DNA of 6,576 nt from Anaerolineae bacterium (GTDB lineage Bacteria > Chloroflexota > Anaerolineae > JAAYZQ01). Under the pieces are notes generated by a model, which saw nothing but the letters and a program-made list of their open reading frames with translations, was not told where the DNA came from and ran no database searches. The position numbers were made by a program, and so were the translations under genes. Where the stretch lies: NCBI GenBank assembly GCA_016926595.1, contig JAFGOG010000200.1:1-6576 (forward strand), written 5' to 3'. Positions within the stretch are counted from its first letter, which is position 1. Each line of letters starts with the position of its first letter. Positions 1 through 5,786 of this stretch are shown here, piece after piece.

Positions 1-37
1 CTCATCACCACGCCGGGCTGTTGCAAAATCATTTGAC

Positions 38-55
38 ATCAGGCCTGGCCCTGAT
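38..55. repeat. Imperfect palindrome upstream of the regulator promoter
   Basis: ATCAGG (38-43) and CCTGAT (50-55) form 6-bp inverted arms around a 6-base centre. The centre lies about 60 bp before the predicted transcription start near 107, where class I activators often bind. It could be an operator, the remnant of a terminator for an unseen upstream gene, or chance. Only the symmetry is seen directly. Confidence 0.3.
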
Positions 56-71
56 AGTCCTGGCAACCCGG

Positions 72-100
72 TTGAAGGAAGCGGCGGGATATGGTATAAT
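72..100 (+). promoter_or_regulatory. Sigma70-type promoter of the MalT-like regulator gene
   Basis: The -35 box TTGAAG (72-77) is separated by exactly 17 bp from a perfect -10 box TATAAT (95-100). The preceding TGG (92-94) gives an extended -10 element (TGnTATAAT). Predicted transcription start is near 107, leaving a leader of about 75 nt before the ATG at 182. This is by far the best promoter-like sequence in the window and is an AT-rich island in GC-rich DNA. It suggests that the regulator is transcribed from its own strong housekeeping promoter. Confidence 0.8.
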
Positions 101-167
101 GGGGTCGCGCCGGCCGAGCAGTTCGCCGGCAGGGTTGTGGCGAAGCAGGCTCGCGGGGCGCGCCAGC

Positions 168-176
168 AGGAGAGGG
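168..176 (+). promoter_or_regulatory. Ribosome-binding site that sets the regulator start
   Basis: AGGAGAGGG lies 5 nt before the ATG at 182. It favours 182 (or the adjacent ATG at 185) over the upstream GTG at 137, which has no comparable purine-rich sequence at the right distance. Confidence 0.75.
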
Positions 177-181
177 AAAGG

Positions 182-2929
182 ATGATGCCGCTGCTCACGA
201 CCAAGCTCTATATCCCGCCCATCCGGCCCAAGCTGATATCGCGGCCGCGCCTTGTCGATTGGGTGAGCGCGGCGATCCACTACAAGCTCACCCTCATCTC
301 CGCGCCGGCCGGCTTTGGCAAGACGACACTGCTGGGCGAATGCGCCGCTCGCTGCGGCCGGCCGGTCGCGTGGCTGTCGCTGGACGAATCCGACAACGAT
401 CCCGCCCGCTTTTTGGCCTATCTAATCGCCGCCTTGCAGAACATCGAGATGGGCATCGGCAGGGAAGCGCTGAGGGCGCTTGATGCCCCGCAGGCGCCGC
501 CGGTTGCCGCGCTTTTGGTGGACCTGATCAACGAGATCGCAGCCATGCCCGTCCCCTTTGTGCTGGTCCTCGACGACTATCACCTGATCGAGGCCCAACC
601 TATTCACGATGCCCTTGCTTTTCTGCTTGACCATCAGCCGCCGCACATGCACCTGGTGCTTGCCACGCGCGCCGATCCGCCCCTGCCGCTGGCGCGGCTC
701 CGCGCCCGGGGACAGTTGGCCGAGCTGCGGCAGAGCGACTTGTGCTTCACGACGAAAGAGGCGGCCGCCTTTCTCAACGACGTCATGGGCCTGGGCCTAT
801 CCGCAGAGCATGTGGCCGCCCTGGAAGCGCGCACGGAGGGCTGGATCGCCGGGCTGCAGATGGCTGCCCTGTCGCTGCAGGGGCGCAGCCAAGACCCCGC
901 CGCCCGGTCAGAGTTTGTTCAAGCTTTTACCGGCAGTCACCGCTTTGTCCTCGACTATTTGGTGGGAGAGGTGCTGGATCAGCAGCCGGCGGCCATCCAG
1001 GAGTTTCTGCTCAAGACCTCGATCCTGAAACGGCTGGCCGGGCCGCTGTGTGACGCGGTGGCGGTGAGCGAGCGCGCAGGGGAACCGGGTGCGGGCCCCG
1101 CTGCCGTGATGCCAGGCTACTCGGATTCCCAGGCCATCCTGGAACGGTTGGACGCCGCGAACCTGTTCATCGTGCCCCTGGACGACGAGCGAAGCTGGTA
1201 TCGCTACCACCGTCTGTTTGCCGACCTGCTGCGCAGGCGCCTGTGGCAGACGTATCCAGACCTCCCGCCCACACTGCACCGCCGGGCCAGTGAGTGGCAC
1301 GAGCAGCAGGGACTCATGGCCGCAGCCATCGATCACGCCCTCGCCGCGCAAGACCTTGACCGGGCGGCGCGGCTGATCGAAGAGAACGTGGAAGCGACCT
1401 TGATGCGCAGCGAGGTGACGACCTTTCTCAACTGGGTGGGGAAGCTGCCCGACGAATCGGTGCGCAGCCGCCCGACCCTGTGTTACTTTTATGCCTGGGC
1501 CTTGTCGATGAGCGGCCGGTCCCTGGACGTCGTCGAACAACGCTTGCAGGACGCCGCCCGTGCCCAGGATGCTGCGAGTATGGAGCCGATGGCCGGCAGG
1601 ATGGCCGCCCTGCGAGCCTATCTCATGGTCTTCCGGGCTGACATGCGCCGCGCCGTCGAGCTGGGCCGCCAGGCCTTGGAGCAGTTGCCGGAGAGCGATC
1701 TGTTCCTGCGCAGCGTCGTGGCCTGGATCTTGGGCCTGGCGCGCCTGGACGATGGCGACCTCCAGCATGGCGCGCAAGCGCTGGAAGAGGTGGCCACGAT
1801 GAGCCAGGAGATCGGCAACCCGCTCATCGCCGTGGCCGCCCTCTGCCAGCAAGCCAGGCTGCAGATGCGCCAGGGCCGCTTGCATCAAGCTCGCGAGACC
1901 TTTGAGCGGGCGCTGCAGTTGGCGGCCGATCCCTACGGGCAACGGCTGCCGATCGCCAGCAAAGCGCTGGTCGGGTTGGGCGAGCTCGAGCGGGAATGGA
2001 ACGATCTGGAGGCAGCGGCGGGCTATCTGACCGAAAGCATCGAGTTGGCCAAGCAGTGGAGCGAGATGGCAGCCTTTGACGCCTATTTTCCCCTGGCGCG
2101 CACCAGGCTGGCCCAGGGCGACGTGCAAGCCGCGCGTGAGGCGATCGAGACCGCCCGGCAGATCGCTGACCGGTCCGAGGCCACAAAGATTGACGACCTC
2201 GTGGCCGATCTTCAGCAGGCCGGATTTCTCGTGTCGCAAGGGGATTTCGAGGGGGCCACCCGCTGGGCGGAAACGCGCGGCCTGGCGCCTGGCCGTCCCT
2301 CAGAGTCAGCTCCCGGTCTCGACGAGCGCCAGGATCCCATCAGTGCTCACCTGCGGAAATACGAGCAGCTCGTGCTGGCGCGCTTGCTCATCTCCCAGGG
2401 CCGGGCTGTTGAGGCGCTCGACCTGCTGCAACCCCTGTTGGCCCTGGCCCGCAAGTTGGGCCGCATAGACCTGACCATCGAGATCCAGATCCTGATCGGC
2501 CTCGCCTGCGGGGCTGAGGGCCAGGACGTGCAGGCGATAGAGGCGCTCGCCGAGGCGCTGCGCCTGGCCGAACCGGGCGGCTACATCCGGATGTTTGTCG
2601 ACCAAGGACAACCGGTGGCCAGGCTGCTGCGGCAGGCCGCCTCGGGCGGTGTTGCCCCGGCCTATGTGGCGAAACTGCTGGCGGCCTTTGGACCAGAACC
2701 CGCAGTAGCAATCTCCCCCCAGGTCCAGGCCATCGTCGAGCCTCTCAGCGAGCGTGAGCTGGCGGTGCTGCGCCTCCTGGCCGCCGGCCTGTCCAACTCA
2801 GAGATCGCCGCCGAGTTGGTTGTCGCCGTGAGCACCGTGCGCTCCCATTGCAAGAACATCTACAGCAAGCTGGACGTGCATCGGCGCTGGGCCGCCGTGC
2901 AGCGGGCCCAGGAATTGGGCCTGATCTAG
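182..2929 (+). CDS. MalT-like LuxR family transcriptional regulator (STAND ATPase)
   Basis: Large ATP-dependent transcription factor of 915 aa. In MalT-type proteins an inducer plus ATP drives self-assembly and promoter activation. Domains seen: the family N-terminus (residues 2-24, PLLTTKLYIPP then RPKLISRPRL); Walker A in SAPAGFGKTT (40-49); Walker B in VLVLDDYH (127-134), the extended hhhhDD form of STAND NTPases; a WYRYHRLFADLL motif typical of the family's helical region; a long alanine- and leucine-rich TPR-like alpha-solenoid as likely inducer sensor; and a LuxR helix-turn-helix at about 855-915 (LSERELAVLRLL, then GLSNSEIA and STVRSHCKNIYSKL). The length is normal for MalT-like proteins. 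ATG 182 is chosen from its ribosome-binding site and the conserved N-terminus. GTG 137 would add 15 residues; the frame stays open to the left edge without further plausible coding. The gene precedes the operon at 3100 on the same strand, so that operon is its most likely target. The inducer cannot be read from sequence. Confidence 0.95.
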   Translation: MMPLLTTKLYIPPIRPKLISRPRLVDWVSAAIHYKLTLISAPAGFGKTTLLGECAARCGRPVAWLSLDESDNDPARFLAYLIAALQNIEMGIGREALRALDAPQAPPVAALLVDLINEIAAMPVPFVLVLDDYHLIEAQPIHDALAFLLDHQPPHMHLVLATRADPPLPLARLRARGQLAELRQSDLCFTTKEAAAFLNDVMGLGLSAEHVAALEARTEGWIAGLQMAALSLQGRSQDPAARSEFVQAFTGSHRFVLDYLVGEVLDQQPAAIQEFLLKTSILKRLAGPLCDAVAVSERAGEPGAGPAAVMPGYSDSQAILERLDAANLFIVPLDDERSWYRYHRLFADLLRRRLWQTYPDLPPTLHRRASEWHEQQGLMAAAIDHALAAQDLDRAARLIEENVEATLMRSEVTTFLNWVGKLPDESVRSRPTLCYFYAWALSMSGRSLDVVEQRLQDAARAQDAASMEPMAGRMAALRAYLMVFRADMRRAVELGRQALEQLPESDLFLRSVVAWILGLARLDDGDLQHGAQALEEVATMSQEIGNPLIAVAALCQQARLQMRQGRLHQARETFERALQLAADPYGQRLPIASKALVGLGELEREWNDLEAAAGYLTESIELAKQWSEMAAFDAYFPLARTRLAQGDVQAAREAIETARQIADRSEATKIDDLVADLQQAGFLVSQGDFEGATRWAETRGLAPGRPSESAPGLDERQDPISAHLRKYEQLVLARLLISQGRAVEALDLLQPLLALARKLGRIDLTIEIQILIGLACGAEGQDVQAIEALAEALRLAEPGGYIRMFVDQGQPVARLLRQAASGGVAPAYVAKLLAAFGPEPAVAISPQVQAIVEPLSERELAVLRLLAAGLSNSEIAAELVVAVSTVRSHCKNIYSKLDVHRRWAAVQRAQELGLI

Positions 2930-2974
2930 CCGCCCGGTCGCGCGGCGACGATCTCCTCCGGTATCCCTCGGGGC

Positions 2975-3021
2975 ATGGGGGATTGCCTTTCCCCCCCCTC
3001 AATCCCCCCTATGGGGGATGA
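2975..3021. repeat. Three GGGGGAT boxes in direct and inverted orientation
   Basis: GGGGGATTG occurs at 2977-2985 on the + strand and as its exact inverse CAATCCCCC at 3000-3008. GGGGGATGA follows at 3013-3021 on the + strand. The outer copies lie within a 9-bp direct repeat, ATGGGGGAT (2975-2983 and 3011-3019), 36 bp apart. The third copy contains GGATGA (3016-3021), an exact match to the GGA(T/G)GA core of the E. coli MalT box. They may be binding sites for the adjacent MalT-like regulator. As RNA, the same segments could form two competing hairpins. Confidence 0.5.
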
Positions 3022-3047
3022 CAAATCACCCCATCTTGGGGTACACT
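3018..3047 (+). promoter_or_regulatory. Candidate promoter of the phosphotransferase operon
   Basis: ATGACA (3018-3023, five of six matches to TTGACA) is separated by 18 bp from TACACT (3042-3047, four of six matches to TATAAT). The predicted start is near 3054, giving a leader of about 46 nt to ATG 3100. The -10 is weaker than that of the regulator gene, and the -35 overlaps the third GGGGGAT box, as expected of an activator-dependent promoter. The position is inferred from sequence match only. Confidence 0.45.
3029..3041. repeat. Palindrome within the promoter spacer
   Basis: CCCCATCTTGGGG has 5-bp inverted arms (CCCCA and TGGGG) around a 3-base centre. It fills the spacer between the candidate -35 and -10 boxes. 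A protein bound here would contact the promoter directly; it could also be a chance feature of this C- and G-run-rich stretch. Confidence 0.35.
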
Positions 3048-3081
3048 ACCCTCGTGCTGTAAGCAGCGAGTAATGACAGCC

Positions 3082-3093
3082 GGAGGAAAAGGA
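3082..3093 (+). promoter_or_regulatory. Ribosome-binding site of the small conserved gene
   Basis: GGAGG (3082-3086) and AAAGGA (3088-3093) lie just before ATG 3100, the second at 6-nt spacing. Both fall downstream of the alternative ATG at 3073, which lacks a clear Shine-Dalgarno sequence. This decides for 3100. Confidence 0.6.
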
Positions 3094-3099
3094 CAGAAG

Positions 3100-3366
3100 A
3101 TGAGCCTTGCACACAACCGTCCATGGGCAGTCTATGAGATTCAGGTTCAGGGCAACCTGGACCAGGGCTGGGAGGCGTGGTTCAACGGCCTGGCAGTCAC
3201 GATCTGCCACGCCTCCAGCCAGACGCCCATCACGTCTCTGATCGTGCCCGTGGCCGACCAGGCTGCTCTGAGGGGCACGCTGTGCAAGCTGTGGGATCTG
3301 AACCTGACGCTGATTTCCGTCCGCCGCGTCGAGGCGGACAAGAAGGAGGAGTACGAAAATGGCTGA
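3100..3366 (+). CDS. Small conserved protein of the GxLDxxW...DQAALRG type
   Basis: An 88-aa protein without signal peptide or membrane segment. I recognise it as a member of a small uncharacterised family widespread in Chloroflexota and Actinobacteria; no function is assigned to it that I know of. Conserved-looking parts are GNLDQGWEAWFNGL (18-31), the TSLIVPVADQAALRG block (45-59) and WDLNLTLISVRRV (65-77). Relatives usually read GPVxDQAALHGLL and IRDLxLxLISV, so this copy departs at the G, H and IR positions. The C-terminus is charged (EADKKEEYENG). ATG 3100 is chosen from its ribosome-binding site; ATG 3073 would add nine residues. It is the first gene of the operon, and its last 8 nt overlap the next gene in another frame, so the two are probably translationally coupled. 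A subunit or accessory role for the phosphotransferase is possible but is only inferred from position. Confidence 0.85.
   Translation: MSLAHNRPWAVYEIQVQGNLDQGWEAWFNGLAVTICHASSQTPITSLIVPVADQAALRGTLCKLWDLNLTLISVRRVEADKKEEYENG
3343..3350 (+). promoter_or_regulatory. Shine-Dalgarno inside the small gene serving the 540-aa gene
   Basis: AAGGAGGA ends 8 nt before ATG 3359 and encodes part of the KKEE tail of the small protein. It is one of the strongest Shine-Dalgarno sequences in the window and sits within the upstream coding region, consistent with translational coupling across the 8-nt overlap. Confidence 0.75.
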
Positions 3367-4981
3367 CAGAAGTGGATACGACCGGGCAACTGGCGCCTGG
3401 AACGACAGCCTGACCTGCGACCATCTTTGGTCGAGGAACAACTTTGGCGAGGGGCGGCCCGACGTGATGGCCCCCTTTACTTTCTCAGTCACGGACGAGG
3501 TCTGGCGGGAGATCAGCTTGCTGCCCGGATACTCGATGGCCGGCAACATCTGTGGGCGCTTCTATGCCAATGTCAGTGTTGCAGTGTCGGTGCTCACCGC
3601 CACGGGCAAGAGTGTGGGCCAGGCAAAGGAGCAGATGGCTGGCATGTTAGGCCATGTGCCAGGCGAGATCGATATACCACTGGTACCGTTACGCCGCTCG
3701 ACCGTGTTGCGGGCCATGCCCAAAATGATCCGGTTGGCCCTGCGGGAACGGAAAGGGACCGGGCAAGTGCCCGAGTACCTGGCGACGATGCCAGCGCTTT
3801 GCAAGGATCTCCGGAAGCGCATCGCAGCAACCAGGGTGAATTCGGCGCTGATCGACCTTTGGCAGAGGGACATCTTTTCCCGCCTATCCAGCGACATCTG
3901 GATCGTCGGCGGCAGTGCCGCGCCGCTGGAAGCATCGATGAAGCTCAAACGCAAACTGGCCGATCTGGTGGGCGAATCGGACGCCAACGCCCTGTTCTCC
4001 GGGCTCAGCAGTGAGGACGACATGCTGGCCAGCCTGGGGCCGCTGGTCGGCGTGGCCCGAGTGGCCCAGGGCAAGATGAGCCGCGCCGAGTACTTGAACA
4101 AGTATGGCCATCGCGGGCCGCAGGAGGCCGAGTTGTCCGCGCCGCGCCCGGCCGAGGACCCCGATTGGCTCGACAAACAACTAGCCGAATATGAAAAGAA
4201 CCCCGTGGACGTGGACGAGCTGCTGGCCAAACGCCGCGCCGAGTTCGAGGCGGCCTGGCGGCGGCTCGAGGCGCGCTATCCCAGGCAGGCGCCAAAACTG
4301 CGCAGGCAGATCGACCAAGTCGGCCCGGCCGCTCGCATGCGCGAAGCCGTCCGCGACGAGGTGACCCGTCTCCTGTGGGTTGAGCGCGAATGGGCCCTGC
4401 GCGCCGGAGAGCTGACCGGCCTGGGAGACGACATCTTTTTGCTGACCGTCGACGAGGTGCTCGCCCTGTTGTCGGGAGACGGCGCGGCAAAGGCGTTCAT
4501 CCCCGCCCGCAGGGAGACCTATGCCCGCTACCGCGCGCTGCCGCCCTACCCGATGATCATCCGCGGCCACTTTGACCCCTTCCGCTGGGCGGCCGACCCG
4601 AACCGCCGCAACGACATCTACGATGCCGCCGCGGCGGCGCCCATCTCCACATCAGACACCATCACCGGCTTTGCCGGGGCGGCGGGCCGCGTCGAGGGCC
4701 GGGTTCGCGTGCTCGACGGGCCGGAGCAGGGCAACCAGCTCCAGCCGGGTGAGATCCTGGTAGCGGTGACGACCAACGTCGGCTGGACTCCGCTCTTCCC
4801 ACGCGCCGCCGCCGTCGTCACCGACGTGGGCGCGCCGCTGTCGCACGCGGCCATCGTCGCCCGCGAGCTGGGCATCCCGGCCGTGGTCGGCTGCGGCAGC
4901 GCCACCACCCGCCTGCGCACTGGCGACCGGGTGCGCGTGGATGGTGGGCAGGGGACGGTAGAGATCCTGCCCGGTGTGTAG
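3359..4981 (+). CDS. PEP synthase/rifampicin phosphotransferase-like protein: substrate and phosphohistidine domains, no ATP-grasp
   Basis: A 540-aa cytoplasmic protein matching the middle and C-terminal parts of the dikinase superfamily. Near the start, WSRNNFGEGRPDVMAPFTFS (24-43) is typical of the entry into the second domain of rifampicin phosphotransferase-like enzymes. It is followed by GRFYANVSV, YGHRGPQEAELSAPRPAEDP and a helical stretch ending GLGDDIFLLTVDEV. The last ~110 residues are the swivelling phosphohistidine domain with TDVGAPLSHAAIVAREL (488-504); His496 is the expected phosphocarrier, followed by GIPAVVG. In rifampicin phosphotransferase these two domains total about 540 residues after an ATP-grasp domain of about 315, so this gene looks like a precise two-thirds piece, not a random truncation. 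It ends in tandem in-frame stops, TAG TAA (4979-4984). The missing ATP-grasp function is encoded at 5783. Nothing fixes the substrate; phenylphosphate synthase shows that this split form can phosphorylate small molecules. Confidence 0.9.
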   Translation: MADRSGYDRATGAWNDSLTCDHLWSRNNFGEGRPDVMAPFTFSVTDEVWREISLLPGYSMAGNICGRFYANVSVAVSVLTATGKSVGQAKEQMAGMLGHVPGEIDIPLVPLRRSTVLRAMPKMIRLALRERKGTGQVPEYLATMPALCKDLRKRIAATRVNSALIDLWQRDIFSRLSSDIWIVGGSAAPLEASMKLKRKLADLVGESDANALFSGLSSEDDMLASLGPLVGVARVAQGKMSRAEYLNKYGHRGPQEAELSAPRPAEDPDWLDKQLAEYEKNPVDVDELLAKRRAEFEAAWRRLEARYPRQAPKLRRQIDQVGPAARMREAVRDEVTRLLWVEREWALRAGELTGLGDDIFLLTVDEVLALLSGDGAAKAFIPARRETYARYRALPPYPMIIRGHFDPFRWAADPNRRNDIYDAAAAAPISTSDTITGFAGAAGRVEGRVRVLDGPEQGNQLQPGEILVAVTTNVGWTPLFPRAAAVVTDVGAPLSHAAIVARELGIPAVVGCGSATTRLRTGDRVRVDGGQGTVEILPGV

Positions 4982-4994
4982 TAATCGGCCGAAC

Positions 4995-5001
4995 GGAGGT
5001 G
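4995..5001 (+). promoter_or_regulatory. Ribosome-binding site that sets the methyltransferase start
   Basis: GGAGGTG lies 5 nt before ATG 5007. It supports that start over an in-frame GTG at 4974, which would overlap the preceding gene and has no Shine-Dalgarno sequence. Confidence 0.8.
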
Positions 5002-5006
5002 CTCGA

Positions 5007-5786
5007 ATGGAAAACCAGCAGACCTTTTTTGACTTTGCCGCCGAGGTGGGGCTCACCAAGCATTTTGGCGGCCTCGAAGGGACGGAAGAGCTGGCCGGGT
5101 TGTGTCACATTGGCGCCGGCGCCCATGTTCTGGACGTGGGCTGTGGCGCCGGGGTCACGCCCTGCTTTCTGGCGCAGCGCTACGGCTGCCGGGTGGTGGG
5201 GGTGGACATTCGAGCCAGGATGGTCGAGTGTTCGGAGGAGCGGGCCAGGAGAGCGGGAGTGGCGGATCGAGTCGAATTCCGGGTGGCCGATGCCCAGGAC
5301 TTGCCCTTTGAGGACAACCTGTTCGACGCGGTCATCACCGAGTCGGTAACCTCTTTTCCAGAAGACAAGCAGCGCGCAGTGGACCAATATGTGCGCGTGA
5401 CCCGGCCGGGTGGATATGTGGGGCTGGCCGAGTCGACCTGGCTCAAGACGCCGCCTCCGCCGGAGCTGGTGGCCTGGGCCCGCCAGGACGTGGGCGCCAG
5501 CGTGCAGCCGCTGGCGGCTGACGAGTGGACGGGCCTGATGCAGAACGCCGGGCTGCAAGACATCACGGTCCAAATCCATCCGGTCGACGCCAAGAAGGAG
5601 GCCGGGCTGCTGGCGCGGCGCTATGGATATGGCGGCGTGATCGGCAGCGCGCTCCGGGCGCTGGTCCTGTACGCTCGAAATCCGGCGTACCGAGCGTTCG
5701 TCAAAGGCGTGCGCCAGGGCGGAATCGTGCCCGAGAACCTCGCCGAGTACTTTGGCTATGGCATGTACGTAGGGAGGAAGGAATGA
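5007..5786 (+). CDS. Class I SAM-dependent methyltransferase (UbiE/Methyltransf_11-like)
   Basis: A 259-aa soluble methyltransferase predicted to move a methyl group from S-adenosylmethionine to a small molecule. SAM-binding motif I is VLDVGCGAG (41-49). The acidic residue ending strand 2 is Asp67 in VVGVDIRARM. The adenine-side motif is ADAQDLPFEDNLFDAVI (94-110), and the post-strand motif is VTRPGGYV (131-138). The C-terminal part (about 145-259) carries the acceptor pocket, is less conserved, and ends YFGYGMYVGRKE. This pattern fits the ubiquinone/menaquinone and sterol-like small-molecule methyltransferases, not rRNA or DNA enzymes, but the acceptor cannot be read. The gene starts 25 nt after the upstream stop, and its TGA overlaps the next ATG in an ATGA quartet. 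It is therefore locked between the two halves of the phosphotransferase, suggesting a shared substrate or pathway. Confidence 0.92.
   Translation: MENQQTFFDFAAEVGLTKHFGGLEGTEELAGLCHIGAGAHVLDVGCGAGVTPCFLAQRYGCRVVGVDIRARMVECSEERARRAGVADRVEFRVADAQDLPFEDNLFDAVITESVTSFPEDKQRAVDQYVRVTRPGGYVGLAESTWLKTPPPPELVAWARQDVGASVQPLAADEWTGLMQNAGLQDITVQIHPVDAKKEAGLLARRYGYGGVIGSALRALVLYARNPAYRAFVKGVRQGGIVPENLAEYFGYGMYVGRKE
5771..5777 (+). promoter_or_regulatory. Ribosome-binding site of the ATP-grasp gene
   Basis: AGGGAGG ends 5 nt before ATG 5783, inside the end of the methyltransferase gene, and supports a start at the ATGA overlap. A second ATG at 5798, preceded by AGGGGAAAG, is a weaker alternative that would remove five residues. 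Confidence 0.65.

Larger units (their letters stand above)
2930..3099. other. Intergenic control region between regulator and operon
   Basis: This 170-bp gap has no convincing gene. It holds three GGGGGAT copies in alternating orientation, a run of eight C (2991-2998), a 13-bp palindrome, a candidate promoter and a small leader hairpin (3051-3070: CTC and GCTG pairing with CAGC and GAG). GCCGC/GCGGC at 2929-2933 and 2942-2946 could form a short stem after the regulator stop, but no T-run follows any hairpin. A standard intrinsic terminator is therefore not supported, and read-through from the regulator gene into the operon remains possible. Confidence 0.7.

Noticed and set aside
137..181. Upstream GTG start that would add 15 residues to the regulator
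   Set aside because: The ATG at 182 has a proper Shine-Dalgarno sequence and begins at the family's conserved N-terminus; the extra residues look like translated leader.
1..185. Open frames reaching the left edge that might be the tail of an upstream gene
   Set aside because: More than one forward frame is open here, none gives a recognisable protein, and the strong promoter at 72-100 argues for non-coding DNA. With only about 70 bases before the promoter this cannot be settled.
908..2239. A 443-codon open frame on the minus strand within the regulator gene
   Set aside because: It is antisense to a gene with clear protein motifs, its translation shows no recognisable domain, and long antisense frames are expected in GC-rich coding DNA.
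2991..3017. G-quadruplex on the minus strand from the C-runs
   Set aside because: Only two long G-runs are available on that strand, so a three-tier quadruplex of four runs does not form convincingly.
2930..3019. Intrinsic terminator after the regulator gene
   Set aside because: Hairpins can form, but none is followed by a run of T on the + strand, so a standard intrinsic terminator is not supported.
3562..4230. A 222-codon minus-strand frame inside the 540-aa gene
   Set aside because: The translation is serine- and arginine-rich low-complexity sequence, and it lies opposite a well-supported coding frame.
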